Source of the DNA: Bordetella parapertussis
Lineage (GTDB): Bacteria > Pseudomonadota > Gammaproteobacteria > Burkholderiales > Burkholderiaceae_B
NCBI GenBank assembly: GCA_945897365.1
Contig: CAMDFD010000023.1
Coordinates: forward strand, 1-34,692
Direction: 5' to 3'
Length of the DNA stretch: 34,692 bases
The position numbers and the translations under genes were made by a program. The notes below the pieces were generated by a model. That model made no database searches and was not told the DNA's origin. It saw only the letters and a list, made by a program, of their open reading frames with translations. Below, one piece after another: positions 1-8,436 of the stretch; position 1 is the first letter of the stretch; each line of letters starts with the position of its first letter.

Positions 1-1
1 C

Positions 2-652
2 AAGTCCTATGCAAAAGAGCGTGCCAAGCTAATCGACCCTAACAAAGCTGGCACCTATGGCCCGGGCCAGCCCCCTTCGGGCGGAACGATTTACTTGTGC
101 ACCTCGGACGCCGAAGGCCGCATGGTGTCCTACATCCAATCAAACTTCAAAGGCTTTGGCTCAGGCGTGGTCGTCCCAAAGACGGGTATCGCCTTGCAAA
201 ACCGTGGCTGGGGCTTTGTCACCACCCCCGGACATCCCAACCTCGTAGGCGGGGGAAAGCGTCCGATGCACACGATCATCCCCGCGTTCATCACGCGCGA
301 TGGCAAGCCCTCCATGGCGTTTGGCGTGATGGGTGGCAACATGCAAGCGCAGGGACACATGCAAATGGTGTTGCGTCATATCTCTGAGGGCTACAACCCA
401 CAGGCCTGCTCGGACGCGCCACGCTGGCGCATCAACGATGCGGGCGACCTGACTGTCGAGGCCGCGGTGAGTCCTGCCGTCGTCGATGCGTTACGCGCCA
501 TGGGTCACAAGCCTATCGTCGCCCCTGCAGACAGCCTTGACTTTGGTAGCGCACAGTTGATCTCTCGCCTCGCGGGCGAAGGCGACCAAGCACCCTACGC
601 CTATGTTGCAGGCTCTGATCATCGCCGTGACGGCGAAGCCGTCGGCTACTAG
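2..652 (+). CDS. ggt: Gamma-glutamyltransferase, C-terminal part (5' truncated by window)
   Basis: The visible 216 residues match the end of the gamma-glutamyltransferase (Ntn-hydrolase) family. These periplasmic enzymes cleave or transfer gamma-glutamyl groups, or act as cephalosporin-acylase-like amidases. The precursor cuts itself just before a threonine that becomes the nucleophile of the small subunit. Here that threonine is probably in GGTIYL (codon 86-88), so about 28 residues of the large subunit and the whole small subunit (about 188 residues) are seen. Downstream family blocks are present: FGSGVVVP, LQNRGWGF, GKRPMHTIIPA, FGVMGGNMQAQGH and DAPRWR. The stop is TAG at 650-652. The next gene starts 10 bases later, so they are probably cotranscribed. 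The family is clear, but the exact substrate (glutathione or another gamma-glutamyl compound) is not. Confidence 0.9.
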   Translation, partial: KSYAKERAKLIDPNKAGTYGPGQPPSGGTIYLCTSDAEGRMVSYIQSNFKGFGSGVVVPKTGIALQNRGWGFVTTPGHPNLVGGGKRPMHTIIPAFITRDGKPSMAFGVMGGNMQAQGHMQMVLRHISEGYNPQACSDAPRWRINDAGDLTVEAAVSPAVVDALRAMGHKPIVAPADSLDFGSAQLISRLAGEGDQAPYAYVAGSDHRRDGEAVGY

Positions 653-662
653 GATACACACG

Positions 663-1247
663 ATGCAAAACTCAGCAGATTCTATTCATCAACACGTTCA
701 GTCGCTGCTGAGCGAGTATCAGTGTCCTTATCAGTTTCATGAAGTGCGGGCGGCTTTCATGGGGGCGATCGCAAGCCCCTATGTCGTCGATCCACTCTTT
801 GAATTAAATGCCTTGTGGGATGGTGAGTTTCCTGAACTTGCCTCGCAAGAAAAACTCGACGAGGTCACCAAAACTTTTCTTGAAGATTTTTGGGGCTTGC
901 TCGCGGCATATGGCAAAGAAGATGCAGAGCTGCCTTTCAGCCTGACCGCTTTAGACAAAGCAACCTCCTTGAGCGAACTAAAAGCGCATGCGCAATTGCG
1001 TGGCGAAGAGCTTGATGCATTTCTAACCGGTTTTTTTCAAGATCAAGAAAATCTGGAACTTGATGAAGATATCGGAGACAGTCTGGATATTCTCGAAGAG
1101 CTTGTGCAGATGTACACCGACATCGTTAATATGGAAGAGAGCTCCGCACTCAGTGCTACAGAACTATCTGATCTGTCAGACAACTTGCTCAAGATGACGG
1201 ATATGGCTGAGCTTGAAATGAATAATTTAATTGTGAGTTACGCTTAG
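663..1247 (+). CDS. UPF0149/YecA-like acidic protein of unknown function
   Basis: This is a 194-residue, strongly acidic, mostly helical protein with no signal peptide or membrane segment. The segment from FMGAIASP through DPLFELNALWDGEFPELAS to LLAAYGKE resembles the HGFLTA..P..P.EWLP..W..E pattern of UPF0149/YecA family proteins, and LRGEELDAFLTGFFQ resembles their second repeat. The C-terminal SEC-C metal motif found in some members is absent. The ATG at 663 is preferred over an in-frame upstream start at 603 because it follows an AGGAT element (652-656) and does not overlap the previous gene. It lies between ggt and an oxidoreductase on the same strand. The family call is by eye and tentative. 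The molecular role of this family is not established. Confidence 0.6.
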   Translation: MQNSADSIHQHVQSLLSEYQCPYQFHEVRAAFMGAIASPYVVDPLFELNALWDGEFPELASQEKLDEVTKTFLEDFWGLLAAYGKEDAELPFSLTALDKATSLSELKAHAQLRGEELDAFLTGFFQDQENLELDEDIGDSLDILEELVQMYTDIVNMEESSALSATELSDLSDNLLKMTDMAELEMNNLIVSYA

Positions 1248-1284
1248 TTTCACAACGCACCATGACACCTCTAGAGGTTAAATT

Positions 1285-2295
1285 TTGAAAGCCATTGTCT
1301 GCGACCAATTTGGGGATCCTAGAGACGTTGCCAGCGTGAGACATGTCGATCACCCTGCGCCTCCCAAAGACAATGAAGTCACCGTCCAAGTGGCTTACGC
1401 AACGGTGAGCCATGCCATTGATTTACTGATCAGAGGCAAATATCAGTCCGATCCCCCCTTGCCCTTCACCCCTGGAACAGAGTTCGTCGGAACCGTCCTA
1501 GCCTGTGGCCAACACGTTCAACACCTCAAAGTAGGCGATCGTGTCATGGGCGTGGCACGCTGGGGGTGTTATGCCCAGCAAATTAACGTTTCTCACCACA
1601 CGGTCTACCCCATACTGCCTGCTTTAGATTGGCTTGAAGCCTTGCCGCTCACGCTTTCTTATGGGACAGCCTACACCGCACTGTTCTGGAAAGCTGGGTT
1701 ACAACCCTCTCACTCCGTGTTGGTGCTTGGTGCGGGTTCGGGCGTTGGTCTCGCAGCCGTTGAACTTGCGAGCACGACAGGTGCGACAGTCATTGCCTGC
1801 GCGAGCACCGAAGAAAAACGTGCACTGGCCGCCGCGCATGGCGCTCAACTTGTGCTGGCGCCAGATGAAGCGTTGGTTAAAAAAATTAAAGCTTTCGTGC
1901 GGGGCGGTGTCGACCTCATCGTCGATCCTGTCGGTGCAGAACTCATGGAGACCTCACTCTCCGCAACCTCTCATGGCGCACAAATTTTAAGTATTGGCTT
2001 TGCTGCCGGTCGACCACCACGTCTGCCACAAAATATCATGTTGGTTAAAAACTTATCACTCCACGGGTTTTACTTCGGTCGTTACATAGGCTGGACCCCA
2101 AACGATGAACGCCTTCTGCACGAACCTCAGATGCGGCGCATGATGGAGACGCTTCAACGCTTGACGCTTGAGAGAAAAATATTCCCGACAACAAGCAATG
2201 TCTACGAAATGGAGGCGTTACCTCAAGCATTATTAGATTTACATTCTCGTCAGGTATTACACAAACTCGCCATAAAAATTTCTGGAGATAAATGA
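1285..2295 (+). CDS. NADPH:quinone oxidoreductase-like MDR-family protein
   Basis: This 336-residue cytoplasmic enzyme belongs to the medium-chain dehydrogenase/reductase superfamily, quinone oxidoreductase branch. The N-terminal GroES-like half includes PGTEFVGTV and VGDRVMG (about residues 63-90). The Rossmann half carries VLVLGAGSGVGLAAVELA (about 145-162) for NAD(P)H binding. The zinc-binding cysteines of alcohol dehydrogenases are not seen, as expected for zinc-free enoyl/quinone reductases. The start is TTG at 1285, eight bases after an AGAGGT ribosome-binding site; there is no in-frame ATG nearby. Its stop overlaps the ATG of the next gene (ATGA, 2292-2295), so it is translationally coupled to a Bug binding protein. 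It probably reduces an electrophilic double bond or quinone; the true substrate is unknown. Confidence 0.85.
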   Translation: MKAIVCDQFGDPRDVASVRHVDHPAPPKDNEVTVQVAYATVSHAIDLLIRGKYQSDPPLPFTPGTEFVGTVLACGQHVQHLKVGDRVMGVARWGCYAQQINVSHHTVYPILPALDWLEALPLTLSYGTAYTALFWKAGLQPSHSVLVLGAGSGVGLAAVELASTTGATVIACASTEEKRALAAAHGAQLVLAPDEALVKKIKAFVRGGVDLIVDPVGAELMETSLSATSHGAQILSIGFAAGRPPRLPQNIMLVKNLSLHGFYFGRYIGWTPNDERLLHEPQMRRMMETLQRLTLERKIFPTTSNVYEMEALPQALLDLHSRQVLHKLAIKISGDK

Positions 2296-3287
2296 TGATT
2301 CAAACAACAAGGCGTTGCGTTTTAGCAGTCACTGTATTGACATTCTCTCTGGGGCTCAGTGTCGGCACAGCGAACGCGCAAAGCGCAGCCAAGTACCCAG
2401 AACGCTCAATCCGCTTGGTCGTTCCCTACCCTCCGGGAGGTCCGACCGACTTAACGGCCCGCGTTGTCGCCGCAGAGATGGGCAAAACAATTGGTCAGTC
2501 CGTCGTGGTTGACAATCGTGCCGGCGCAAGCGGGATGATTGGCTCAGAGGCGGTCGCACGGGCAGAGCCTGATGGCTACACTATTTTGGGTAATGCCTCT
2601 ATTCATGTCATCAATCCCAGTGTCTATAAAAAAATGGCTTTTAATGCGATTGATGACTTTGTGCCGATTTCACAGTTGGCTCAAGTGCCCTTGGTATTAG
2701 TGGTACCCGCGAACTCCCCTATCAAAAGTGTCAGTGACTTAGTTGCCTATGCTAAACAAAAGGGTGGCAAACTGAATTTTGGTTCTTCTGGGGTTGCCTC
2801 TGCTCCGCATTTAGCTGGAGAGTCCTTTAAACGCTTAGCCGGCATTGAAATGCAGCACATTGCATACAAGGGAAGCGCGCCAGCACTTCAAGATTTGGCT
2901 GGTGGGCAAATTGATCTGATGTTCGACTCGATGCCTTCGGCTACAGCACTGATTGATGCAGGTAAACTTCGTCCGATTGCCGTCACGACACTCAACCGGG
3001 CAAAGGCCCGCCCTGAACTCCCAACGATTGCAGAAAGTGGTTACCCAAGCTTTGATATTAGTACTTGGTATGGTTATTGGGCCCCAAAAGGCACACCGCC
3101 CGCGGTGGTTAATGTTTTAGCCAAGCATGTACAAGCTGCACTTAAAAATCCCCAAGTCATTGAGGCTTATCAAAAAATGGGCGCTGAACCTGTGGGATCA
3201 ACGCCAGCAGAATTCGCTGCGTTCAATAAAAGCGAAACAAAAAAGTGGGCTGAGATCGTCAAACTATCGGGCGCTACGCTTGACTAA
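2292..3287 (+). CDS. Bug-family (TctC-like) periplasmic solute-binding protein 1
   Basis: This 331-residue protein has a Sec signal peptide of about 29 residues (TRRC start, hydrophobic stretch, ANA-Q cleavage site). The mature part shows the Bug/TctC fold signatures: YPERSIRLVVPYPPGGPTD near the N terminus, VVVDNRAGASG, ARAEPDGYTIL, LNFGSSGVAS, HIAYKGSAPALQDLAGGQIDLMFD, RPELPTIAESGYP and APKGTPPAVV. Family members bind carboxylates in the periplasm for tripartite tricarboxylate transporters or two-component sensors. It overlaps the upstream oxidoreductase by four bases. The ATG at 2292 is followed by a second ATG at 2295; either is possible. No TctA or TctB gene is adjacent, so it is an orphan binding protein here. 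A strong palindrome follows the stop. Confidence 0.93.
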   Translation: MMIQTTRRCVLAVTVLTFSLGLSVGTANAQSAAKYPERSIRLVVPYPPGGPTDLTARVVAAEMGKTIGQSVVVDNRAGASGMIGSEAVARAEPDGYTILGNASIHVINPSVYKKMAFNAIDDFVPISQLAQVPLVLVVPANSPIKSVSDLVAYAKQKGGKLNFGSSGVASAPHLAGESFKRLAGIEMQHIAYKGSAPALQDLAGGQIDLMFDSMPSATALIDAGKLRPIAVTTLNRAKARPELPTIAESGYPSFDISTWYGYWAPKGTPPAVVNVLAKHVQAALKNPQVIEAYQKMGAEPVGSTPAEFAAFNKSETKKWAEIVKLSGATLD

Positions 3288-3309
3288 AATTCGCTCTTGA
3301 ACGTCGCCA

Positions 3310-3334
3310 TACGCGTGTGAGTGTCACACGCGTA
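3310..3334. terminator. Perfect 11-bp stem palindrome between convergent genes
   Basis: TACGCGTGTGA (3310-3320) and TCACACGCGTA (3324-3334) are perfect reverse complements around a three-base GTG loop. The element sits in the 74-base gap between two converging Bug genes, which fits a bidirectional terminator. Neither side has a clean run of T after the stem (cgcgttgcttctt on the plus side), so intrinsic termination would be weak. A protein-binding site is an alternative. Confidence 0.5.
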
Positions 3335-3361
3335 CGCGTTGCTTCTTATATGCGTTGGTTA

Positions 3362-4318
3362 TTAATTAATTCTAGGTAAATTCGCAGCTTTAATCGCCTT
3401 ACCCATCTCTACATACCCTGTCTGTAAAGTCTCCTCATACTGCTTGCCAGTCAAAGGAGAGGGATCTACACCAAGACCCTCAAGGCGCTTAGCCACGTCG
3501 GGATTTCTAACCGAAGCAAGTGCTGCAGCCTGAAGCTTATCGACTACATCTTTTGGCGTTCCTTTAGGGACGGCAAGCCCCATCCATGAGTCAATCTCCA
3601 CATTAAACCCCTGCTCTTTCATCGTCAGCACATTAGGCTGCTCAACCCAACGCATCGGGCTGGCGGAAGCGAGTAGGCGTAACTTACCGCTGGTGATGTG
3701 CGGCAAAATGTCCGAGGGATTTTGAACAATCACCTCCACTTGACCGCCTAACAAAGCCGTCACTGTTTCAGGCCCAGACTTGTAACTAATCTGCTCAAAC
3801 TTTCCGCCTGCGACACGACCTAACTCAAGCATGGCGAGATTGTTTGGTGCAGAAGGTGCACCAAAGAAAATGCCCTTCCCTGTCTTTGCCGCTGCGACGA
3901 GGTCCTGTAACTTTTTATAGGGTGAATCAGCACGTACGGCGACACCATAACGAAAGCGACCAAAGCCCGCCACAAACTCAAAATCTTTGATCGTGTAAGT
4001 CAGATTCATCAAATGCGGCATGATCGCAACCGTTGAGTACGTCACAACACCCACCTGATAGCCATCAGGTTTTTGTTTGGCGATATATGCGGGCGTTAAT
4101 GTGCCCATGGCGCCAGGTTTGTTCTGCACGATCACTGGCTTTCCAAGAGGAGCCTCCATGCCTTGTGCTAACGCGCGCGAGGCCACATCAGTCGCACCGC
4201 CTGCGCCAAAGTTAACGATCAATGCTACCTCGCGTTGTGGAAAGCTTTGTGCATTCACCATACCCGCACAGGCCAACAATGCGAATCCACCTAAGGCCAA
4301 TTTCATTTTCTGAATCAT
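3362..4318 (-). CDS. Bug-family (TctC-like) periplasmic solute-binding protein 2
   Basis: This 318-residue exported protein has a signal peptide of about 24 residues (MIQKMKLALGG to MVNAQ). The mature chain shows Bug signatures: FPQREVALIVNFGAGGATD, VIVQNKPGAMGTL, KQKPDGYQVGVVTY, ISYKSGPETVTALLGGQVEV and AVPKGTPKDVVDKL. An in-frame start 108 bases further upstream exists. The ATG at 4318 is preferred because a GGAG box precedes it by seven bases and the signal peptide begins there. It is the last gene of the minus-strand catabolic operon and starts 40 bases after the SDR gene. It is therefore the likely periplasmic receptor for the compound that operon degrades. It lacks cognate TctAB genes nearby. 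Confidence 0.92.
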   Translation of the reverse strand: MIQKMKLALGGFALLACAGMVNAQSFPQREVALIVNFGAGGATDVASRALAQGMEAPLGKPVIVQNKPGAMGTLTPAYIAKQKPDGYQVGVVTYSTVAIMPHLMNLTYTIKDFEFVAGFGRFRYGVAVRADSPYKKLQDLVAAAKTGKGIFFGAPSAPNNLAMLELGRVAGGKFEQISYKSGPETVTALLGGQVEVIVQNPSDILPHITSGKLRLLASASPMRWVEQPNVLTMKEQGFNVEIDSWMGLAVPKGTPKDVVDKLQAAALASVRNPDVAKRLEGLGVDPSPLTGKQYEETLQTGYVEMGKAIKAANLPRIN

Positions 4319-4358
4319 GTTTGCTCCGTTGTTATAAGTATTACGATGCTTGCACCGC

Positions 4359-5114
4359 TTATGACATGAAAAAGCCACCATTGATGTCAATGGTGGCTCC
4401 ATTAATAAACCCACTGCTTTCTGCACATAAAAAAGCGACAGCCTGACCCACCTCCTCGGGTGTGCCGATTCGTTTCACCGGAATCTGCTCTGCGTAGCGG
4501 CGATTGACCTCTTCGCCGGCCTGCAATGCCATTTCTGTCAAAATTCTACCTGGGGCAACGCAGTTTGCCGTGATACCGAAAGGTCCCATTTCCGTAGCAA
4601 TCGCACGTGTCAATCCCAGCACGCCTGCTTTGGACGCCATATAACTTGGTCCTGCGACAACTGATTTGGACCGTCCCGCAAGCGAAGAAATACTCACGAT
4701 TCTTCCGTACTTCAACGCTTGCATATCCGGAATAAACGTCTGACACATCCGCATCACAGAGGTCAGGTTGACCTCGATCACCTTCGCCCATTCTTTAGGA
4801 TCAAGTTGCAAGATACCACTTGATTTTCCATCAGGCTGTTTAGGTGATATACCTGCGTTATTCACAAGCACCGACACTTTGCCAAGCGTCGTACTGATTG
4901 TTTGATACAAGCTTGCGATACCACTGTCATCCGTCACATCTAAGGTGTGCGTCAAGATGTTTGCCGCGTGGTCTGACCCCACGAGCGCCGCCCCGTCAAA
5001 TGGCTGGCGATCCACCATGACAACGAAATGTCCGCTGTTTAACAACGCCTTCGAGGTCTCAAGCCCAATGCCCTGTCTTGCACCGGTCACCACTGCGATT
5101 CGTTTTTGCATCAT
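4359..5114 (-). CDS. SDR-family NAD(P)-dependent oxidoreductase (FabG-like)
   Basis: This is a 251-residue classical short-chain dehydrogenase. The cofactor motif TGARQGIG is at residues 10-17, NNAG at about 85-88, the catalytic serine in SISSLAG at about 141-146, and YMASK at 158-162. The C-terminal block is PEEVGQAVAFLCAESSGFINGATIDINGGF. An acidic residue at the end of strand beta-2 (VMVDRQP) suggests NAD rather than NADP. The start ATGATG overlaps the TGA of the TPP-enzyme gene, so translation is coupled. It probably oxidises a hydroxy group or reduces a carbonyl in the pathway encoded by this operon. The substrate cannot be deduced; 3-hydroxyacyl or 2-hydroxyalkyl compounds are plausible. 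Confidence 0.9.
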   Translation of the reverse strand: MMQKRIAVVTGARQGIGLETSKALLNSGHFVVMVDRQPFDGAALVGSDHAANILTHTLDVTDDSGIASLYQTISTTLGKVSVLVNNAGISPKQPDGKSSGILQLDPKEWAKVIEVNLTSVMRMCQTFIPDMQALKYGRIVSISSLAGRSKSVVAGPSYMASKAGVLGLTRAIATEMGPFGITANCVAPGRILTEMALQAGEEVNRRYAEQIPVKRIGTPEEVGQAVAFLCAESSGFINGATIDINGGFFMS

Positions 5115-6850
5115 TTGATCACCGCTGCATCGGGCGTATAGAAAGTAATGGGTGGAAAGGCATTTTCATCGCACAGCACTTCGATTAAGGTTGTACCTTT
5201 ATTTTTCTTCGCTTGTGCAAGCGCTCCTGCCAGCTCGCGCGGGTCCGTCACTCTGATTCCATCACAGCCACTGTTTCGCGCAATGGCCGCATGATCGACA
5301 GGCGTGAAATGTACCGCTGAAGTATGGTCACCAAATTTCACATTCTCAGCATGCTTCTGATAACCCAAAATTCCATTGTTGATGAGGATCAACGTGACCT
5401 TCACCCCCATTCTCGCTGCTGTTTCAAGCTCTGACCACACGTGACCAAAACCACCGTCGCCCACCACACAAAATACTTCTTTCTGTGGCTGTGCGACCTT
5501 TACTCCGATTGCCATGGGAAAGCCCCAGCCTAAGCCTGCCAGCCCCCGCGGAGTGATGAAACGCATGCCAGCTTTGAGTGAAACCAGGAAGTTTGCGATC
5601 CATATTGAGGAGTAACTCGCATCTGCGACGACGATGGCGTCCTCAGTCAACTGGGACTGGATTTCCTGCATGATTCGCTCGGGCCGAATCGGCGTCGCAT
5701 CGGAAGTTCTAACCGCTTCGGATTCTTTCAAGTAAGCCGCACGTCCTTCGGCGATTTTTTTCTCTACGCTTGGTCGTGCAGTTTTTCGAACGGTATTGTT
5801 AAGCGCGGTGATCGCATCCGTCAGTGCTGACAACGTCAGCTGTGCATCACCAACCAGTCTCTTTGCTTCATAGTTACGACCCACCTCGTGACCATCGATA
5901 TCGAGATGAATAAACGTCGCCCCTTTTGGATAAAGCTTCCACGAGTCTGTGCCATTTTGATTCGTGCGGGTCCCAACCAATAACACCACATCCGCATGTT
6001 CAATGAGTGGACGTTGATATCGTCCTGAGCCATTCGGACCCAAAAAGTATGTCATGACCCCCACCGAAAGCGGATGGGTTTCATCAACAACGCCTTTCCC
6101 CATCACCGTTGTTGCGACGGGCAAATGACATTGCTCTTGTAACGCTGCGAGTGCTTGATGCGCATGCGATAAATGCACACCTCCGCCAGCAATGATGATA
6201 GGATTTTTTGCCTTGGAAAGTATTTCAGCCGCTTCTGCAATGCGCTCAGGTGAAGCTGCAACCCGATCAAGTGGGTAGTAGCCGAGTTCAACTGTTCTCT
6301 TGGCGGCACCGTAGGGCTGCAGCAAAATATCAGCAGGCAACATCAGTACGACAGGCCCAGGTCGTCCTGTACAAGCGGCCGTCATGGCCTGGTCAATATA
6401 GTCTTCGATGCGTGAGACGTCCGTGACTCGGCGCACCCACTTAGTGACGGCCGTGAACATCCCGATATGATCAAGGTCTTGAAAGGCATTGCGGTCCGTA
6501 TGCTCGGCGCTGACGTCTTGCACTAAAGCCAAGATTGGGATCGAAGCTTTCAAGGCCTCAGCAAGGGGTGGCACCAATAGCGCCGCAGCGGGTCCGTTTT
6601 GTGCGGTAACTACACCGATTTTTCCGCTGACTCTTGCGTAAGCATCGGCCATATAGCCACCAGCATTTTCAGTTCTGTACGCAATCTGTCGAATGCCTTG
6701 CTTCTCCGCAACAAGGTGGACCATGCTCGGCAAGCTCTGGCCAAAAATCGTATCGACACCGTGGCGTTTTAACGCGCTGACGACCGCATGGGCGCCTGTA
6801 CCCTGAGCGGACATGCCAGCGGCTTTCAAAGGTGACATTGAACTCGTCAT
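5111..6850 (-). CDS. Thiamine-diphosphate-dependent enzyme (acetolactate synthase-like superfamily)
   Basis: This 579-residue protein has the three-domain layout of the acetolactate synthase / benzoylformate decarboxylase / oxalyl-CoA decarboxylase superfamily. The N-terminal Pyr domain carries the cofactor-activating glutamate in YRTENAGGYMADAYAR (E61). The middle domain follows (TGRPGPVVLMLPADIL, then IIIAGGGVHLSHA). The C-terminal PP domain has the TPP/Mg motif GDGG at about 464 with NNGILGYQ at about 491. A TTG 21 bases further upstream is possible, but the ATG at 6850 has a TGGA box and a normal N terminus. It overlaps the SDR start and follows the CoA-synthetase alpha gene by 52 bases. 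The reaction could be decarboxylation, carboligation or 2-hydroxyacyl-CoA cleavage; sequence alone does not decide. Confidence 0.88.
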   Translation of the reverse strand: MTSSMSPLKAAGMSAQGTGAHAVVSALKRHGVDTIFGQSLPSMVHLVAEKQGIRQIAYRTENAGGYMADAYARVSGKIGVVTAQNGPAAALLVPPLAEALKASIPILALVQDVSAEHTDRNAFQDLDHIGMFTAVTKWVRRVTDVSRIEDYIDQAMTAACTGRPGPVVLMLPADILLQPYGAAKRTVELGYYPLDRVAASPERIAEAAEILSKAKNPIIIAGGGVHLSHAHQALAALQEQCHLPVATTVMGKGVVDETHPLSVGVMTYFLGPNGSGRYQRPLIEHADVVLLVGTRTNQNGTDSWKLYPKGATFIHLDIDGHEVGRNYEAKRLVGDAQLTLSALTDAITALNNTVRKTARPSVEKKIAEGRAAYLKESEAVRTSDATPIRPERIMQEIQSQLTEDAIVVADASYSSIWIANFLVSLKAGMRFITPRGLAGLGWGFPMAIGVKVAQPQKEVFCVVGDGGFGHVWSELETAARMGVKVTLILINNGILGYQKHAENVKFGDHTSAVHFTPVDHAAIARNSGCDGIRVTDPRELAGALAQAKKNKGTTLIEVLCDENAFPPITFYTPDAAVIK

Positions 6851-6902
6851 TGTTATTCCAATAAAAAACAATCTTTACGTTATGAAAGGCTGAATGCTCA
6901 GC

Positions 6903-8435
6903 TCAACTATACAAGGATGCCGCACGCTTTAGGTCTCGCCAGCATTCTGGCAACTTCGAACCAGGCCTGTTGATAAAGTATGTTCCGTACCTTTTCAACG
7001 CACCTAGCGCTCGAGATGCCGAAGTCAAATCCTGAAATGTCGGGATACCTGCTTGCATAGCTAACAAGGCGTACTTTTGCCGCTGATCTTCGTAATCTGC
7101 CTGACCCGTCGATCGCAAGACAAGAAAAAGGCTTGTTTCAGGAGGCAATGCATCGTGCAGCTTAAGTACCATACTCATCAACTCACTCATCAACTCACCG
7201 CTTCGATAAGGAAGTATGACTGGTAAATTCAAGTGGATCAACATAATCTCAGGTCGATCTGAGTCAATCACAATTTGAAGTAATTTTTCGAATAGCTCAC
7301 CGCCGAACCGATTCAAAATATTGGCCGGAAAATCTAGAGGGTTTTCTAAACTTGCGCCTGCCGAAATCCCGAGAGCGTTCAACTTGATGGCAGTATCAGA
7401 ACCTATCGCCGGTAACTCAATGCCTAGACGTCCTAGTGCATCGGACGCCAATACGCTCGCACCACCGCCATTGCCGAATAAAACGACATTCCCGTGGAAT
7501 GGCCTCTTTCCTGAGCCCCAGTTTTGAAACGCCACGAGCGTATCAATAAATTCCTCCAGCGTCTCAACGAGTACCGAGCCCGTCTGAGACGCCAAGGCTT
7601 TCCAGACCTGATCATTGCCCGCGAGAGAACCTGTATGAGATGCCGCGGCTCTTTGACCCTGTTCGGTTCTTCCACCCTTGAGTATGACCACGGGCTTTCT
7701 GGCGTTTGCTGCGCGTAATATTTCAAAGAAACGTCGCCCCTCTTGGACCGTCTCAATATATGCACCGATCACCTTGACCTTAGGCTCTGAAAGATAATAT
7801 TCCAATAAATCGCATGGGCCGACATCTAGACAGTTTCCTAAGGAAACAACGCCAGTAAAGCGTAGTCCGCGATACTCGCCATGTTTGATGATATCGACCG
7901 ACAATCCCCCGCTCTGCGAGAAAATTCCTACAGCGCCTGTGGCCCCCATCTGACCGTCTACAAATGTCATACCCGCTGCTGGGGAGTACACACCCAAGCA
8001 GTTAGGGCCTAGTAATCGCACTTTGCCAATACGTACTGCATCAACCAACGATGCCTGCAGTTTCTCTCCCTTACCTCCTTCTCCGAAGCCACTGGACATG
8101 ACTTGCGCAAACTTTACTCGCCCGCCAGCGTTTGCAATCAGGTCTGGCACGCCTTCTGCAGGAATGGCAATGAACGCATAATCGATCGGTTCCGGTGTGT
8201 CGGCAAGACTGGGGTAGGCTGGTAACCCTTCAAGCACCGACTCGGTAGGATGAATTGGATAAATATTGCCCTTGTAACCTGATCGGCGCAGTCGTTGAAT
8301 AAAACGATTGCCTTGGCCCTCTACTTTATTGGATACCCCTGCGACAGCGATAGTCCGGGGGTGAAACAAAGCATCAAAATTGATGGGGGCATCCCCCTCT
8401 TGTGCACTGTGTGGGTCAAATACTGTGTGCATCAT
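6903..8435 (-). CDS. NDP-forming acyl-CoA synthetase, alpha (CoA-binding/ligase) subunit
   Basis: This 510-residue cytoplasmic protein resembles the alpha half of NDP-forming acetyl/acyl-CoA synthetases. The CoA-binding domain is N-terminal (FHPRTIAVAGVSNKVEGQGN, GNIYPIHPTES, DYAFIAIPAEGVPDLI). The first succinyl-CoA-ligase-like domain contains LLGPNCLGVYSP and GIFSQSGGLSVDI. The second carries KGGRTEQGQRAAASHTGSLAG, the segment with the conserved histidine thought to be phosphorylated in this family. ATG at 8435 and 8432 are adjacent candidates, one base after the stop of the ATP-grasp gene, so the two halves are coupled. A longer in-frame start at 8474 would overlap that gene. The subunit should join a carboxylic acid to CoA using ATP or GTP, or run in reverse. 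Many bacterial homologues are single fused chains; here the halves are split. Confidence 0.88.
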   Translation of the reverse strand: MMHTVFDPHSAQEGDAPINFDALFHPRTIAVAGVSNKVEGQGNRFIQRLRRSGYKGNIYPIHPTESVLEGLPAYPSLADTPEPIDYAFIAIPAEGVPDLIANAGGRVKFAQVMSSGFGEGGKGEKLQASLVDAVRIGKVRLLGPNCLGVYSPAAGMTFVDGQMGATGAVGIFSQSGGLSVDIIKHGEYRGLRFTGVVSLGNCLDVGPCDLLEYYLSEPKVKVIGAYIETVQEGRRFFEILRAANARKPVVILKGGRTEQGQRAAASHTGSLAGNDQVWKALASQTGSVLVETLEEFIDTLVAFQNWGSGKRPFHGNVVLFGNGGGASVLASDALGRLGIELPAIGSDTAIKLNALGISAGASLENPLDFPANILNRFGGELFEKLLQIVIDSDRPEIMLIHLNLPVILPYRSGELMSELMSMVLKLHDALPPETSLFLVLRSTGQADYEDQRQKYALLAMQAGIPTFQDLTSASRALGALKRYGTYFINRPGSKLPECWRDLKRAASLYS

Positions 8436-8436
8436 T

